Source of the DNA: Sambucus nigra
Lineage: Eukaryota; Streptophyta; Magnoliopsida; Dipsacales; Adoxaceae
Length of the DNA: 64,000 nucleotides
Assembly: GCA_949130495.1 (NCBI GenBank)
Contig: CASBWL010000040.1
Span: forward strand, 3,214,674 to 3,278,673
Direction of reading: 5' to 3'
The position numbers and the translations under genes are program-made. Shown piece by piece: positions 46,401-59,466 of this stretch (position 1 is its first letter; each line of letters begins with the position of its first letter). Under the pieces are notes generated by a model. It saw nothing but the letters and a program-made list of their open reading frames with translations. It was not told the origin of the DNA and searched no databases.

Positions 46401-46763
46401 TTAATTTATATATATTCCATTAATATATCTATATACAATTTACATATCTTTACAATTTATACACAGTATATATAGTATATATAGATAATTTATATGATTT
46501 GAATTTGAGATTATATTGTGGCAGAGATAATTTATATGTGTGAGATAATGTTTTTGAAACTTTAGTCTTACAACCTACTAGGTTGTTAATATTAGTAAAA
46601 AAAACTTTGGGTAAGCCAATTTATATCACATATTTAGATTTTAGGATGTTAATATTCATATTAATCGATTTTAGCTGAACTTCTAGAGCTATTTTAGTAT
46701 ATTTGGTATTTTAGTCCTAATTTTTATTTTTATCATTTTTTTCCCTTTTGTATTACATGGTTA

Positions 46764-46868
46764 ATGGAAAACCTTGTAGAAAGTACATTATATGAAATGG
46801 TTGCAGAGTTGATTACTCAAGTTCCTGAATCTACTAGGTCTCTTTTGAGATAGATTGAAACTGTGCAG
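46764..46868 (+). pseudogene. Possible coding exon (MENLVESTLYEM...) with stop in this copy
   Basis: ATG at 46764 opens MENLVESTLYEMVAELITQV and continues to codon 29; the next codon is TAG (46851-46853). The duplicate at 59362 has CAG there and reads through to the same exon end. The exon ends CAG before GTTCATAAG, a weak donor. It lies downstream of the CACTA first-exon-like region, so it may belong to that element's transcript. I do not recognise the protein. Confidence 0.35.
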
Positions 46869-46879
46869 GTTCATAAGTA

Positions 46880-47559
46880 AATTATATTTACATTTGTTTC
46901 TTGAATATTATGATTTACTATACTAACTTTACAGTCAATTTCTTTGTTTCATGTCCCTGACTTGAGTCCTTTCTGGATTATCCAGACCTTCATAATACCC
47001 CTGAAATTAACCTAACCAGACCCCCATAGTGCCCCTGGAATTAACGGTTCAGGGGCAATATGTCGTCATAGTGACCCTCATATTTTAACGGCATATTGTC
47101 CCTGAAATTAATGGAGTGTTTAAATAACCGATTATTTTAACGGAGTCTAAATATTTTTTCCGATTTGGTATTTCACAGTGAGTGAGCATCCGGATAGGGG
47201 TGCAATGCTACTACCTACAAATATCATGGTAAAATTCATGATATTTTTTATTTGTTCATCCAATTTTATATAAATTGAATGCTTACATACATTATTACAT
47301 ACTAATTAGATACCAGTTCTTTATTACATACCAATTCTTCATTACACACCAGGTACTCTTTACTTTAACTAAAGTAGTTATATAATTGATATACATTATC
47401 TATTAAATATTTTAGATGATAGAAGGAGTACAGGATAATTATTGGTTTTGTTTGGTTTGGTTGTTGGATAATTATTGGTTGTTGACTTGTTGTTGGATAG
47501 TATGTTAGAAAGAGTATGGGATAATTAGAAGGAGTACGGGATACGATGATAACTTGTTA
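46880..47559. other. Unassigned AT-rich spacer before the satellite
   Basis: No gene. It contains short repeated words (TTACATACTAATT/TTACATACCAATT near 47300-47335; GGATAATTATTGG at about 47431 and 47465). Confidence 0.55.
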
Positions 47560-50500
47560 ATGTCTAGACTTAAACTTAAAAACATGGCACCAACACATCT
47601 CACGGGACCAATGTAACACGTGGGAACTGAACCCGAGATCACGGGACTCTCAGTTTGAGAATACGACGATAATTCAAAAATATTTGGACTTAAGCTTAAA
47701 AACAAGGCGTTAAATAGAAAAAATATGAAACAACCCTCGTACGGACCTGTGAGAGGCACCAACACCTCTCACGGGACCAATGTAACACGTAGGAATAGAT
47801 TGCGTAACCACGGGACTCCCGGTATGAGAATACGATGAGAATTTTAAAATATGTGGACTTAAGCTTAAAGACAAGGCGTTACATGGTGAAAATCCGAAAT
47901 AATCCCCGAACGGTCCCGTGAGAGGCACCAACACCTCGCACTGGAGCAATGTAACTCGTAGGAACTGGTCGCGCGATCACGGGACTGTCGGTTTGAGAAT
48001 ACGAGAATAATTTGAAAATATAAGGAATTAGGTTTAAAAACATGGCGTTAGAGGGTGAGAACTAGAAACAGCCCCCGAATGGCCCCGTGGGTGGAACCAA
48101 CACCTCCCACGGGGCCAATGTAACTCGTAGGAACTGACCCCGCAGCGGCGGGACTCCCGATTTGAGAATACGACGGTAATTTGCATATTTCTAGACTTAG
48201 TCTTAAAAACATGGCGTTAGAGGGTGAGAACTCAAAACAGCCCCCCGAACGTCTCCGTAAGTGGCACCAACACCTCCCACGGGGCCAATATCACTCGTAG
48301 GAACTAACCCCATAGCCGCGGGACTCCCGGATTGAGAATACGACAACAATTTGCATATTTATAGACTTAGGCTTAAAAACATGGCGTTAGAGGGTGAGAA
48401 CACGAAACACCCCTCGAACGGCCCCGTGGGTGGCACCAACACCTCCCACGGGGCCAGTGTAACTCGTAGGAACTGACCCGCAGCCGCGGGACTCCCGGTT
48501 TGAGAATACGACGGTAATTTGCATATTTCTAGACTTAGGCTTAAAAACGTGGCTTTAGAGGGTGAGAACACGAAACAGCCCCCAAATGGCCCCGTGGGTG
48601 GCACCAACACCTCCCACGGGACCAATGTAACTCGTAGGAACCGATCGCGCAGCCGCGGGACTCCCGATTTGAGAATACGATAGGAATTTGCATATTTCTA
48701 GACATACGCTTAAAAACATGGCGTTAGAGGGTGAGAACTCCAAACAGCCCCCGAACGGTCCCGTGGGTGGCAGTAACACCTCCCACGGGGCCAATGTAAC
48801 TGGTAGGAACTGACCCGGCAGCCGCGGGACTCCCGATTTGAGAATACGACGGTAATTTGCATATTTCTAGACTTAGTCTTGAAAATATGGCGTTAGAGGG
48901 TGATAACTCGAAACAGCCCCCGAACGGCCCCATGGGTGGCACCAACACCTCCCACGGGGCCAATGTAACTCGTAGGAACTGACTCCGCAGCCGCGGGACT
49001 CCCGATTTGAGAATACGATGGTAATTTGCCTATTTTTAGACTTAGGCTTAAAAACGTGGCTTTAGAGGGTGAGAACACGAAACATCCCCCGAACGGCCCC
49101 GTGGGTGGCACCAACACCTCCCACGGCACCAATGTAACTCGTAGGAACTAACCCCGTAGCTGCGGGACTCTCGGTTTGAGAATACGACGGTAATTTGTAT
49201 ATTTCTAGACTTAGGCTTAAAAACATGGCGTTAGAGGGTGAGAACTCGAAATAGCCCCCGAACGGCCCTGTGTGTGGCAACAACACCTCCCACGGGGCCA
49301 ATGTAACTCGTACGAACTGACCCCATAGCCGCGTGACTCCCGGTTTGAGAATACGACGGTAATTTACATATTTCTAGACTTCGGCTTAAAAACATGGCGT
49401 TAGAGGGTGAGAACTCGAAACATCCCCTGAACGGCCCCGTGGGTGGCACCAACACCTCTCACGGGACCAATGCAACTCGGAGGAACTGACCCCGCAGCCG
49501 CGGGACTCCCGGTTTGAGAATACGAGGGTAATTTGAAAATTTCTAGACTTAGGCTTAAAAATATGGCGTTAGAGGGTCAGAACTCGAAACAGCCCCCGAA
49601 CGGCCCCGTGGGTGGCACCAACACCTCCCACGGGGCCAATGTAACTCGTAGGAACTAACCCCGCAGCCGCGGGACTCCCGATTTGAGAATATGACGGTAA
49701 TTTGCATATTTCTAGACTTAGGCTTAAAAACGTGGCTTTAGAGGGTCTGAACTCGATACAGCCCCCGAACGGCCCCATGGGTGGCACCAACACCTCCCAC
49801 GGGACCAATGTAAGTCGTAGGAACCGATCGCGCAGCCGCGGGACTCCCGGTTTGAGAATACGATAGGAATTTTCATATTTCTAGACATAGGCTTAAAAAC
49901 ATGGCGTTAGAGGGTGAGAACTCCAAACAGCCCCCGAACGGTCCCGTGGGTGGCCGTAACACCTCCCACGGGGCCAATGTAACTCGTAGGAACTGACCCC
50001 GCAGCGGCGGGACTCCCGATTTGAGAATACGTTGGTAATTTGCATATTTCTAGACTTAGTCTTAAAAACATGGCGTTAGAGGGTGAGAACTCAAAACAGC
50101 CCCCCGAACGTCCCCGTAAGTGGCACCAACACCTCCCACGGGGCCAATATAACTCGTAGGAACTAATCCCATCGCCGCGGGACTCCCGGTTTGAGAATAC
50201 GATGGCAATTTGCATATTTATAGACTTAGGCTTAAAAACATGGCGTTAGAGGGTGAGAACATGAAACACCCCTCGAACGGCCCCGTGGGTGGCACCAACA
50301 CCTCCCACGGGGCCAGTGTAACTCGTAGGAACTGACCCGCAGCCGCGGGACTCCCGGTTTGAGAATACGATGGTAATTTGCATATTTCTAGACTTAGGCT
50401 TAAAAACGTGGCTTTAGAGGGTGAGAACTCGAAATAGCCCCCGAACAGACCTGTGTGTGGCAACAACACCTCCCACGGGGCCAATGTAACTCGTACGAAC

Positions 50501-53500
50501 TGACCCCGTAGCCGTGTGACTCCCGGTTTGAGAATACGACGGTAATTTACATATTTCTGGACTTCGGCTTAAAAACATGGCGTTAGAGGGTGAGAACTCG
50601 AAACAGCCCCTGAACGTCCCCGTAAGTGGCACCAACACCTCCCACGGGGCCAATATAACTCGTAGGAACTAACCCCATCGCCGCGGGACTCCCGATTTGA
50701 GAATACGACGATAATTTGCCTATTTTTAGACTTAGGCTTAAAAACGTGGCTTTAGAGGGTGAGAACACGAAACATCCCCCGAACAGCCCCGTGGGTGGCA
50801 CCAACACCTCCCACGGTGCAATGTAACTCGTAGGAACTGACCCCGTAGCCGCGGGACTCTCGGTTTGAAAATACGACGGTAATTTGTATATTTCTAGACT
50901 TAGGCTTAAAAACATGGCGTTAGAGGGTGAGAACTCGAAATAGCCCCCGAACGGCCCTGTGTGTGGCAACAACACCTCCCACGGGGCCAATGTAACTCGT
51001 ACGAACTGACCCCGTAGCCGCGTGACTCCCGGTTTGAGAATACGACGGTAATTTACATATTTCTGGACTTCGGCTTAAAAACATGGCGTTAGAGGGTGAG
51101 AACTCGAAACAGCCCCTGAACGGCCCCGTGGGGGGCACCAACACCTCTCACGGGACCAATGTAACTCGAAGGAACTGACCCCGCAACCGCGGGACTCCCG
51201 ATTTGAGAATACGACGGTAATTTGCATATTTCTAGACTTAGGCTTAAAAATATGGCGTTAGAGGGTCAGAACTCGAAACAGCCCCCGAACGGCCCCGTGG
51301 GTGGCACCAACACCTCCCACGGGGCCAGTGTAACTCGTAGGAACTGAACCCGCAGCCGCGGGACTCCCGATTTGAGAATACGATGGTAATTTGCATATTT
51401 CTAGACTTAGGCTTAAAAACGTGGCTTTAGAGGGTCTGAACTCGATACAGCCCCCGAACGGCCCCGTGGGTGGCACCAACACCTCCCACGGGACCAATGT
51501 AACTCGTAGGAACCGATCGCGCAGCCGCGGGACTCCCGGTTTGAGAATACGATAGGAATTTTCATATTTCTAGACAAAGGCTTAAAAACATGGCGTTAGA
51601 GGGTGAGAACTCCAAACAGCCCCCGAACGGTCCCGTGGGTGGCCGTAACACCTTCCACGGGGCCAATGTAACTCGTAGGAACTGACCCGGCAGCCGCGGG
51701 ACTCTCGGTTTGAGAATACGATGGTAATTTGCATATTTCTAGACTTAGGCTTAAAAATGTGGCGTTAGAGGGTGAGAACTCGAAACATCCCCCGAACGGC
51801 CCCGTGGGTGGCACCAACACCTCCCACGGGGCCAATGTAACTCGTAGGAACTAACCCCGTAGCTGCGGGACTCTCGGTTTGAGAATACGACGATAATTTG
51901 TATATTTCTAGACTTAGGCTTAAAAACATGGCGTTAGAGGGTGAGAACTCGAAATAGCCCCCGAACGGCCCTGTGTCTGGCAACAACACCTCCCACGGGG
52001 CCAATGTAACTCGTACGAACTGACCCCATAGCCGCGTGACTCCCGGTTTGAGAATACGACGGTAATTTACATATTTCTAGACTTCGGCTTAAAAACATGG
52101 CGTTAGAGGGTGAGAACTCGAAACAGCCCGTGAACGGCCCCGTGGGTGGCACCAACACCTCTCACGGGACCAATGCAACTCGGAGGAACTGACCCCGCAG
52201 CCGCGGGACTCCCGGTTTGAGAATACCACGGTAATTTGCAAATTTCTAGACTTAGGCTTAAAAATATGGCGTTAGAGGGTCAGAACTCGAAACAGCCCCC
52301 GAACGGCCCCGTGGGTGGCACCAACACCTCCCACGGGGCCAATGTAACTCGTACGAACTGCCCCCGTAGCCGTGTGACTCCCGGTTTGAGAATATGATGG
52401 TAATTTACATATTTCTAGACTTTGGCTTAAAAACATCGCCTTAGAGGGTGAGAACTCGAAACAGCCCCCGAACGGCCCCGTGGATGGCACCAACACCTCC
52501 CACGGGACCAATGTAAATCGAAGGAACTGACCCCACAGCCGCGGGACTCCCGTTTTGAGAATACGACGGTAATTTGAATATTTCTAGACTTAGGCTTAAA
52601 AACATGGCGTTAGAGGGTCAGAACTCGAAACAGCCCCCGAACGGCCCCGTGGGTGGCACCAACACCTCCCACGGGGCCAATGTAACTCGTACGAACTGCC
52701 CCCGTAGCCGTGTGACTCCCGGTTTGAGAATACGATGGTAATTTACATATTTCTAGACTTTGGCTTAAAAACATCGCCTTAGAGGGTGAGAACTCGAAAC
52801 AGCCCCCGAACGGCCCCGTGGGTGGCAACAACACCTCCCACGGGACCAATGTAAATCGAAGGAACTGACCCCACAGCCGCGGGACTCCCGTTTTGAGAAT
52901 ACGACGGTAATTTGAATATTTCTAGACTTAGGCTTAAAAACATGGCGTTAGAGGGTCATAACTCGAAACAGCCCCCGAACGGCCCCGTGGGTGGCACCAA
53001 CACCTCCCACGGGGCCAATGTAACTCGTAGGAACTGACCCCGCAACCGCGGGACTCCCGGTTTGAGAATAGGACGGTAATTTTCATATTTTTAGACTTAG
53101 ACATAAAAACCTGGTGTTAGAGGGTGAGAAGTCGAAGCAGCCCCCGAACGGCCCCGTGGGTGGCACCAACACCTCCCACGGGGCCAGTGTAACTCGTAGG
53201 AACTGACCCCGCAGCCGCGGGACTCCCGGTTTGAGAATACGACAGTAATTTGCATATTTTTAGACTTAGGCTTAAAAACGTGGCCTTAGAGGGTGAGAAC
53301 TCGATACATCGCCCGAACGGCCCCGTGGGTGGCACCAACACCTCCCACGGGGACCAATGTAACTCATAGGAACCGACCGCGCAGCCGTGGGACTCCCGGT
53401 TTGAAAATACGATAGGAATTTGCATATTTCAAGACTTAGGCTTAAAAACATAGCGTTAGAGGGTGAGAACTCGAAACAGGCCCCGAACGGTCCCGTGGGT

Positions 53501-53833
53501 GGCACCAACACCTCCCACGGGGCCAATGTAACTCGTAGGAACTGACCCCGCAGTCGCGGGAATCCCGATTTTAGAATACGACGGTAATTTGTATATTTTT
53601 AGACTTAGGCTTAAAAACGTGGCGTTAGAGGGTGAGAACTCGAAACAGCCCCCGAACGACCCCGTGGGTGGCACCAACACCTCCCACGAGGCCAACATAA
53701 GTCGTAGGAACTGACCCCGTAGCCGCACGACTCTCGGTTTGAGAATACGATGGTAATTTATATATTTCTAGACTTATGCTTAAAAACATGGCATTAGAGG
53801 ATGAGAACACGAAACAGCCCCCAAACGGTCCCG
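47560..53833. repeat. 169-bp satellite array A
   Basis: About 37 head-to-tail monomers of 169 bp. Conserved landmarks per monomer are GGCTTAAAAACATGGCGTTAG, AACAGCCCCCGAACGG, the dyad GGCCCCGTGGG...CCCACGGGGCC, TAACTCGTAGGAACTGAC, CCGCGGGACTCCCG and TTTGAGAATACGACGG. The first two or three monomers (47560-48000) are more diverged and one is internally deleted, the usual pattern at an array edge. The array stops abruptly at 53833 at the duplication breakpoint. Open frames of 79 residues recur on the minus strand at 169-bp steps, but these are a by-product of the repeat. Confidence 0.95.
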
Positions 53834-54613
53834 TGGTTGTTTTTCTCGAGACTTCCCCCACGAATCCTACATGGAAACATGTTGGAAATTATTATTAGCA
53901 CCGGAGATGGAAGTCTGTTGGTTGTCTGATTTTAGTCGAGACCCGATGTGAAGAGAATAAATGAGGAGTAAAGGTGGAAGTCATGTTGGTTTGAAAGATT
54001 GGTTTTCGTTATATATAATATGAGATACGGGGATAGTAGGTTAAGTTGGAGTAAAAGAGAAATGAAATAAGGGTTTATGAGGGTCTTAAGTAATTATACA
54101 CCAAGTTGGTTTGGTTGGCTCAAACTGACTATATATAACTGCAAAACGAATCGGATTTGGTAGGTTCTCCCTTTCACAAACTACATGCTGAACCGGGTGA
54201 AAAATGTTGTTTTAAGTTCAGTCCGTGCCAGTCTGGGTGTGTATTTTGATTTTACGATTTTTCTGCCCACGATTCCTTCACTTGCATGGGGTAGCGGAGC
54301 CACTCCAATCCACTTGAAAAAAATAACATTCTTAGACTCCATGAAAATGTTATCACATTAATTGAGTGCAACTGCTACCTTCTCCCGAGCGGCTTGTCTG
54401 CTTATGGAAGACAATTAACTTGTGATGTCTACTGCTCTCTTTGAACGTTTTCCAGTGTATCCGCCACATGTTTTATTAACCTATGTACTAAGCGAAGCCA
54501 CCTTTGGCCTTGAACTATCATCAAAGTTGCCCTCCTTTCGTCACCGAAAATCCCTTTTTTATCTGTCTGTCCGACAAAGACGGTCTGATAATCCATCCAC
54601 CCATCCTTGTTTT

Positions 54614-57487
54614 TGTAACAACCCCCATTTTCTCATGTAAACACTAGCCAGGCACGATACGCCGAAAATGGGAACTGTCGATCAATTAATACCATTCTCA
54701 GCACCACGTAACATAAATGTAGTAATTTAAAATGTTATGAATATACTCTGACAATAATTAAAACTAAGCCAATCCTAACTGGGGAATAAATCCAACTACA
54801 AGTAATATCACAAACTCCAACATAATATAAATAACAAAATAAATCTTTGGCTTATTCCCTCACAATACTTCTAAATAAAATAAACAAACTCTGGCACAAA
54901 AGCACCTAAGCTAGAGTCCACATTCTGGATGGCTGCTAATCACTGAGAGATCGCAAGGCTGGTACAGCAAGAGTCCTTCCATCCCTGTCTAGAAATAATC
55001 TGAGGGAAAATATTTATAATTTGGATCAGAGCCCCAGGTGTGCAATAATTAACTTAATTAATTTATGATGCAATAATACAGTTGATTCAAAATAAGTATT
55101 CCCCGTTTTCAACACTCACATGCGTATAACGCCTCACCCTCATCTAAGTGTGACATGTCTCGCATTCCAAAGTCCCCATGTAATAAATACGACTACGTGC
55201 CAATTTTATACAATGTTTAACTGATTTAAATGTACCGACTACATTTAATTATAATTATTCATAATTTTCAAGTCTCATAATCTCCAACTAAGAAGCATAA
55301 ATATCCATTATGCAATAAATGATCCCAAATTTACTTTATAGACACATCCTTAGGCAAATAATTTATTTATATGGTATTCGGGGAATTTATAATATATGTC
55401 CTTCCATACTTGTGACACACCAGGGCATCTACCGTAGGGGTCAAATTCGTTCTCTATCAGCAAGTTCGTAGGAATCCTAACATCCAAATCGGACAGTCTG
55501 AAGGAATCTTGACATCCTAAGCGGACACCACAAAACACACATAAGTTGGGGGTGATCCATATCCAGGACACCTATATACAGCCCATATCCAGTGGTAATA
55601 CATGAAGGATCAGCGCCACACCTAGCCCTCGAGGGTGGAGCCTCTACGTAGTACCTATATGCCTACACAATGACAAGCCCACATGTTCCGATGTGTGGTC
55701 ATTAGCCCAAACGCACGAAACCCCGAGCCGATAGGTAAGTCCACGGGTATGTCCACACACAACTTTAATATAATACATATTATTATTCCCATATAATATG
55801 TAAAGGTAATTACTCTATAATTGCCATAAAAGTGCATCCAAAGTCCACATAAATTCACAATAATACATATTATTACCCTATTAATATGCATAAGTAATTA
55901 TTCCATAATTACCATAGTAACCCAAACCAAGTCCACAACATTTCCCTCTTTGCTGATAATTTACCACCAATAAAAGTATTACTTTTCCCAATACAATTTC
56001 TTATTACTTATCTCATTTCATAAGTGTAGGCAGTTACTCTATAATTACATAAATATCCCACCTAATATCCACAGGTATCCAAATAATATTTAATCACCAA
56101 ATAATTATAATCTCCCATTCCCTTTTATAATTATTTAACCCCTTAGTTAAATAAAATCTCTCTAATTTGATGTGAACACATTTATATTTTTAATAAATTC
56201 GCTATTGACCCAAACATGGTTCTACCCACTCGCTTGAACTCCTAAAAATACCATAACCAAATCCTAAGCCTAATTCCATTTGTCCCCTGGGGAGAATAGA
56301 TTTGGTAAGGCCCAAATCGATTCGCTGGTCAAGCCAAATCGATTCGTTGGTCAAGCCCAATCGATTCGCTATTGTCCGAATCGATTCGAGCCTAAGCAGC
56401 AGCCAAGATCTGTTTATTTGTTTCAAGACGGAATTCTTATTTTTTATATCAAATTCACTTCTAATGGTTTTCACTACTTCATAGTTATATAGTTGAGTCC
56501 CTAGAACTTGTTTTGTCCTCTTCGATACATTAATTGCAAGATTTAATCCCAATATCATACTCAGTTCTTCCAGAACTTATGAACATTAAACATCGATTTC
56601 AACTCTAATTTTCATGAAATCTCCAACACTGTTAGTCCATAATATAAAGCATATATCATGAGGTTTTCATTAGATTTTAAACCCATATACTACCATTACT
56701 TTCCTCCACATTACAGGGTCCAGAAGTCCCCAATTCTAATATCAAGAACCCTAAAGAATCTAATCCCATTTTTCAATAATTCGATGCTTAATTTCTGGGA
56801 ACAATTCTACAATATAGGATCAACCCTCTAGACATGTTATTCATCATAAAAACCAACATAATTTACCTAATTCCCAGAAATATAAAAAAGAGGTAAATTA
56901 CATGCATCAAGAAATAAATGGAAACATAAATTAGCAAGAAAATTCTTGCCTTGGTTTTTAGAAGAAGATCCCTTGAAGCTCTTTTGATTTCTCTCCTTGA
57001 TTCTCCCTTGCTCTTTCCCTTTTTCCTCTTCTTTCTCTTTTCCCCTCTTCACCCGTTACTGGTAGTTTAGGTTTGCTATTATGATGGCAGGGGAGTGGTT
57101 TACCCCCACTTAAACATTGAATTAGTGTTAATCCCGAGTTGGACCTAAAACCCAACTTTTGGACCCCCAAACGGACCTGAACCCATAATCTAATTAGCCC
57201 AAAAGCTTTCTAACTTATATACCTATGACCCAGACCCAATTCTAGATATTCAAAATACTAAACCGAGTCTCCGACGCTCCCCTAAACGCATCTCAAATAT
57301 TTCTTATTTTACTTGGACATTTTATTATGCTAAAATGACACGTGCCCAAAAATAATTTTATGTGTTAATTATTTTTCGCTCGCTTAATTTTAAGTTCTCC
57401 CAAATTAATTTATTATAAAAAAAATATGAAATCATAAATTTCCATGAAATCGAAATAATTATTCCATAAATTTACGGGGTCGTCACC
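54614..57487 (-). mobile_element. Solo LTR 3, duplicate copy
   Basis: Counterpart of 42016-44889 with about 0.4-0.5% differences. It includes the same palindrome cluster at 56296-56391. Confidence 0.7.
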
Positions 57488-57879
57488 ACACCACCATAGT
57501 CATCGTAAGTAGGGGAGAATTATAACCCTAAACTTACTTTGATATCAAATTGTTCATGTTTGTAATAGAGAGGAGGTGAGAATAGTGGTGGACATGAAAA
57601 TGGAACTTTTGAATTTTAGAAATATATTTTGACGATAACTGTCTGAGTGAAAATTCAAGATCGGAGGTAGGGATTGGAGGGAAGGGTGGATATCACAGGT
57701 GGGGTTGGGGAGAGTTTTTATTGCCCTATTTTTTTAAATGGTTCATTGGAAAAGGTACCAAAGTCTAGTATAAAATTAGTAAGTTTACCAGATCTAAAAA
57801 TTGGAACTAGCGAGGTACCTAAGTAATTAAAACCACAGTGTTTATGAGTTGGTAACATATAAATAATTTTTCTTTTTAG

Positions 57880-58179
57880 CCCGTTTTCCTGAGAAATGTT
57901 TTCAGAACTTTAATGCCATATCTTTGAGCAAAGACGCCATGTTCTTTACCGTATAAGGCGTCCTTTGTGAAGGTATGAGTACACCGTGATTTTTTTTTAC
58001 TTTGATTTCTCAGTTTTATTGGTTCTTAAATCATTGGTTTCACTTATATAGATCCATATGGAGAGTCGATGTTTCTTTCAGTAAAGAAAAAGATTGCTAA
58101 AGTTGAAGGTTTTGTCGATGAAATTTCAGTAGAATCTGATATTGACTGCGGGATTGCCTTTTCACTTGGGGAGATATGA
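57880..58179 (+). pseudogene. Captured gene fragment, duplicate copy
   Basis: Counterpart of 45282-45581. Both exons (57880-57972 and 58052-58179), the intron and the in-frame TAA are retained, so the stop predates the duplication. Confidence 0.5.
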
Positions 58180-58229
58180 AAGTAAAAATAGCTTAATTTG
58201 AGTATTACCTTTCAAATTTATATCCATAT

Positions 58230-58995
58230 CTGGTCGCGGACTTCGGTCGTGACCCACTCAATATTTGGCGTGACCATATTTATTATCACACTAAATTATC
58301 GATGCTCTAGAAGTGGTCACGGACCAAGTCCGTGACCACGGTGGTCGCGGACTTGGGCCGTGACCAGGTCGTGACCATCTTGGCGCCAAACTCGTGCCAA
58401 AATTCCCTCCAAGCTTGGTCGCGGATGGGTCACGGCCCAAGTCCGTGACCCATGGCATGACGAAGAAGATATTACACACATTAGGGGTCACGGCTTAGGG
58501 CCGTGACCATTTCTGGGTGTGGGTCACAGCTATGGGCCAGGACCATACCTCATTCAAGCACTATAAGTTGGATGAGAAGGGTCGCGCAGCACAAATCGAG
58601 GGCCACGGCTTGGGGCCATGACCATGTCTTGGTGTGGGTCACGGCTATAGGCCATGACCAAACCTCATTTATTAGCTGTTGTTGGTCGCGCAAGGGGGTC
58701 ACGGCTGTAGGCCGTGACCATTCTTCGTCAATCAGGTCTCAGAACTGCAAGGGGTGTTGCGATGGTGGGTCACGGCTTTAGGCCGTGACCAGGTCATTCC
58801 TAAAAAGTAAAGAGGCGCCCTAATTTAGTTTTTCATTTTCCCGCTTCTCTCTCTCTAATCAAATGATCTAAACGCTTCTCTCTCTCTCTCGTCAATCAGG
58901 TAGCGGTTGGAGTTCTAAGGAGGTTGTCAAACACCTAGCAGCAGCAGCCCCAGCTCCGCCCCAGCTCTCTCCCTGGTAAATTTTATTTTTTTCTC
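58230..58995 (+). mobile_element. CACTA end, truncated, duplicate copy
   Basis: Counterpart of 45632-46400. Several GGTCACGG motifs carry single changes relative to copy A, for example GGTCGCGGACTTCGG at the start and GGGTCACAGCTATGG near 58521. Confidence 0.6.
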
Positions 58996-59361
58996 CATTA
59001 ATTTATATATATTCCATTAATATATCTATATACAATTTACATATCTTTACAATTTATACACAGTATATATAGTATATATAGATAATTTATATGATTTGAA
59101 TTTGAGATTATATTGTGGCAGAGATAATTTATATGTGTGAGATAATGTTTTTGAAACTTTAGTCTTACAACCTACTAGGTTGTTAATATTAGTAAAAAAA
59201 ACTTTGGGTAAGCCAATTTATATCACATATTTAGATTTTAGGATGTTAATATTCATATTAATCGATTTTAGCTGAACTTATAGAGCTATTTTAGTATATT
59301 TGGTATTTTAGTCCTAATTTTTATTTTTATCATTTTTTTTCCCTTTTGTATTACATGGTTA

Positions 59362-59466
59362 ATGGAAAACCTCGTAGAAAGTACATTATATGAAATGGTT
59401 GCAGAGTTGATTACTCAAGTTCCTGAATCTACTAGGTCTCTTTTGAGACAGATTGAAACTGTGCAG
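59362..59466 (+). pseudogene. Possible coding exon, duplicate copy without the internal stop
   Basis: Counterpart of 46764-46868. CAG at 59449-59451 replaces the TAG of copy A, so the exon is open for its full 35 codons and ends at CAG before GTTCATAAG. It is unlikely to be translated as part of a complete protein, because no further exons are recognised. Confidence 0.35.

Larger units (their letters stand above)
41237..53833 (+). repeat. 12.6-kb tandem duplication, copy A
   Basis: The sequence from 41237 recurs from 53834 with a constant offset of 12,597-12,599 bases. Copy A holds a 0.8-kb unassigned start, a solo LTR, gene-fragment exons, a CACTA end and a satellite array, ending inside the satellite. 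The copies differ at roughly 0.5-1.5% by eye, mostly single-base changes. Confidence 0.95.

Noticed and set aside
48555..53861. Ladder of 79-residue minus-strand open frames (PWEVLVPPTGPFGGC...)
   Set aside because: They repeat at exactly the 169-bp satellite step and overlap one another. 169 is not a multiple of 3, so the frame rotates between monomers. They are a by-product of the repeat, not a gene family.
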